Shown here: positions 62,126-64,000 of the stretch, piece after piece | How the letters are laid out: each line of letters opens with the position of its first letter | How positions within the stretch are numbered: the first letter of the stretch is position 1 | From: Sweltsa coloradensis | Lineage: Eukaryota; Arthropoda; Insecta; Plecoptera; Chloroperlidae | Length of the DNA stretch: 64,000 nucleotides | Reading direction: 5' to 3' | Assembly: GCA_024449915.1 (NCBI GenBank) | Contig: JAMZAV010000954.1 | Coordinates: 124,001 to 188,000 of the forward strand | Position numbers and translations under genes: made by a program | Notes under the pieces: model-generated | The model's database searches: none | What the model was told of the DNA's origin: nothing | What the model saw: the letters and a program-made list of their open reading frames with translations, nothing else

Positions 62126-62890
62126 CTAGGAAAACGCTAAAGTCCCGCCGCGTTGATGGATGAGCTTTTTAGAAATTTTAGTTTGCATGGGATATCTTTA
62201 CTTTTGCAAGTTCTTTGTTTTGCTGCCTACGCATTGTAGCTGATTGTTGTCAAGTTTCTTTGTTACTGGTCAATTGGTATTATTTACCGTAAAAAACTTA
62301 TATTAAAAGCAATATTTCTATAGATTCTGGCTAACTATTTAAACTTTTTCTTTTAAAAGGTACTACATCACCATAACCTTAATGTCCATGTATAATATGA
62401 ACGTTGTAGCCCCACCAGTTTGGTCAGAATTGGCCCAAATGGCACGAAAATATCGCACAAAAAATCAAAAACTTATATTAAAAGCTTTATTTCTATGGAT
62501 TCTGACTAACTTTTTCAACTTTTTCTTTCAAAAGGTACTACATCACCATAACCTTAATGTCCATGTATAATATGAACGTTGTAGCCCCACCCGTTTGGTC
62601 AGAATTGGCCCAAATGTCACGAAAATATCGCACCAAAAATCGAAAAAAATCGTAAAAGTACGATATTCATGAGAAATATTTCTTCGATTGTACCCAAAAA
62701 CAATACACCTCTAAGTTCAGAGGTTTCGAAGGTCCTGTCAAATTTTCATCAAGATCGGATATGCCGTTTGCCTGGTAGAGAGTTAACAAACAGACAAAAA
62801 AACAAAAAACAAAAAAACAAAAACAAAAAAAACACCCGAGCTAGATTTTTTGGGGTCAGTGAAATTGAAGTCTTCGCTTCGCTCATCCAA
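62126..62890 (-). mobile_element. Family A Helentron-like repeat, complete, with internal duplication
   Basis: 3' end on the left (CTAGGAAAACGCTAAAGTCC, preceded by A), 5' end on the right (GCTCATCCAA). About 175 bp around AAAACTTATATTAAAAGC are present twice in tandem (62290-62455 and 62466-62640). Confidence 0.75.
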
Positions 62891-62894
62891 TAAA

Positions 62895-63050
62895 CCCGTA
62901 TTTAGTGTCGACTCACTCGGTCACACTCACACAACTGATTTTTCAGTGGGGGACAGCGGACAGTAAACCAAAGTGACCAAGCCAACCCTGCAGGCCCTGA
63001 CGCAATCGACGAGTGAACGATAATAACTAACAAAAGATCAATATCAATTT
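62895..63050 (-). repeat. SINE tail fragment
   Basis: CAACTGATTTTTCAGTGGGG and CCCTGCAGGCCCTGACGC match the 3' part of the SINE at 55223. Confidence 0.65.
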
Positions 63051-63180
63051 ATGACTTGATGAATTTTTGTCCACTGACAGTAAGGTCGTTTCGTTGTTTA
63101 CCTCGACTAATTTGTATGATTTTTTTAATCTGAATAGAAAATCGTGAATTAGTTATATGGAAAACAATCCAGAAATTACA
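63051..63180. other. Spacer, no gene
   Basis: AT-rich. Confidence 0.4.
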
Positions 63181-63775
63181 CTAGGAAAACGCTCAAGTCC
63201 CGCCGCGTTGATGGATGAGCTTTTTAAAGTTTAAAGTTTGCTTGGGATATCTTTACTTTTGCAAGTGCTTTGTTTTGCTGCCTACGCATTGTAGGTGAAT
63301 GTTGTCAAGTTTCTTTTGTTTCTTGTCAATTGGTATTATTTACCGTAAAAAACTTATATTAAAAGCTTTATTTCTATGGATTCTGGCTAACTTTTTCATT
63401 TTTTTTTTCAAAACGTACTACATCACCATAACCTTAATGTCCATGTATAATATGAACGTTGTAGCCCCACCCGTTTGGTCAGAATTGGCCCAAATGTCAC
63501 GAAAATATCGCACTAAAAATCGAAAAAAATCGTAAAAGTACGATATTCATGAGAAATATTTCTTCGATTGTACCCAACAACAATACACCTCTAAGTTCAG
63601 AGATTTCGAAGGTCCTGTCAAATTTTCATCAAGATAGGATAAGCGGTTTGTCTGGTAGAGAGTTAACAAACAGACAAAAAAACAAACAAAAAAAAAAACA
63701 AAAAACAAAAAAAAAACACCCGAGCTAAATTTTTTGGGGGTCAGTGAAATTGAAGTCTTCGCTTCGCTCATCCAA
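63181..63775 (-). mobile_element. Family A Helentron-like repeat, complete copy
   Basis: CTAGGAAAACGCTCAAGTCC (preceded by A) to GCTTCGCTCATCCAA. Very similar to 62126-62890 but without the internal duplication. Confidence 0.8.
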
Positions 63776-64000
63776 AAATCCATCTTGGTGGGGTATCGAT
63801 ACCCCACATTTTTACTTTCTTGATCGATTTCCAGAAAATAGGAAATCGTGATGTAGAGTAGGCTTAGACAATTTGTGTAAAATAGTAACGATTTATCGAT
63901 TTTATTATACGTGAAATACTTCTAGTTGGTGGAAGTGATTATAAAAGGCTCGTCTCCGATACCCACTCTCTGATTCAAAATTCAATTCGATCTTACAATA
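63776..64000. other. Window end; short palindrome and TATA-like word
   Basis: TGGGGTATCGATACCCCA (63789-63806) is a perfect 18-bp palindrome. TATAAAAGG at about 63941 followed by GATACCCACTCTC could be a core promoter, but no gene is visible before the window ends. Confidence 0.3.

Noticed and set aside
63789..63806. 18-bp palindrome as a regulatory site
   Set aside because: No gene nearby to support a function; listed only as a structural note.

Overview
This window looks like eukaryotic, very probably marine-invertebrate, nuclear DNA. It is AT-rich, full of microsatellites and has no operons, ribosome-binding-site-led genes or bacterial coding runs. The only coding sequence I can identify belongs to transposable elements: a Helitron (Rep plus helicase), Penelope-like elements (PLEs, reverse transcriptase plus GIY-YIG endonuclease), a Ty1/copia retrotransposon, and two CR1/L2-like LINE tails. 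Stretches rich in CCTAGG words (1.5-1.9, 33.0 and 34.3-34.9 kb) recall introns of deuterostome invertebrates, but the species cannot be fixed from this sequence. No host gene is certain; the best candidate is a small exon-like ORF at 35300-35566. || Layout. 1-4.5 kb: the end of a short non-autonomous Helitron, a Helentron-like repeat, a tRNA-derived SINE and AT-rich filler. 4.55-16.64 kb: a roughly 12-kb near-palindrome. Its outer arms are clean and carry tRNA-like repeats, a LINE tail and foldback elements. Its core (about 6.45-15.52 kb) is low-fidelity sequence full of inflated homopolymers, and much of that core is a damaged inverted pair of the clean locus at 43.9-46.2 kb. 16.7-22.35 kb: a Penelope-like element with one inverted arm, one truncated direct arm and one nearly complete copy, bounded by (TA)n. 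22.35-26.2 kb: nested foldback elements with hammerhead-like motifs, tRNA-like palindromes and a second PLE relic. 26.6-33.4 kb: Helentron-like repeats, a 2.1-kb non-autonomous hAT with a perfect 8-bp target duplication, and a 0.4-kb hairpin. 33.6-42.43 kb: Helitron ends, the candidate host exon, and a 6.4-kb autonomous-type Helitron (36056-42432) whose gene is broken by frameshifts. 42.5-43.6 kb: a 60-bp minisatellite. 43.9-48.55 kb: the clean repeat locus, tRNA-like palindromes, a 0.6-kb MITE and a third PLE relic. 48.5-57.7 kb: two Helentron-like families, a SINE and a LINE tail. 57.85-60.85 kb: a frameshifted copia pol relic on the minus strand. 60.85-64 kb: a TIR element and two more Helentron-like copies. 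|| How the parts relate. Three themes recur. (1) A tRNA-like sequence of 72 nt, with intact A and B boxes and a cloverleaf with G-U pairs, occurs about 20 times, mostly as head-to-head pairs that make palindromes ending in (TA)n. (2) PLEs and small foldbacks derived from PLE ends sit inside those (TA)n tracts, and their ends carry CUGANGA...GAAAC..GUC hammerhead-like cores. (3) All Helitron-type 3' ends, autonomous and not, finish with a short hairpin plus CTAG followed by T, in 16 of 16 ends examined. Family A below means repeats with TTGGATGAGC/GCTCATCCAA ends; family B means repeats with CTAGGGAAACGCC/CACTCGTCT ends; family C is the repeat at 31353-31795. Everything was read by eye; no alignment, folding or database search was run.
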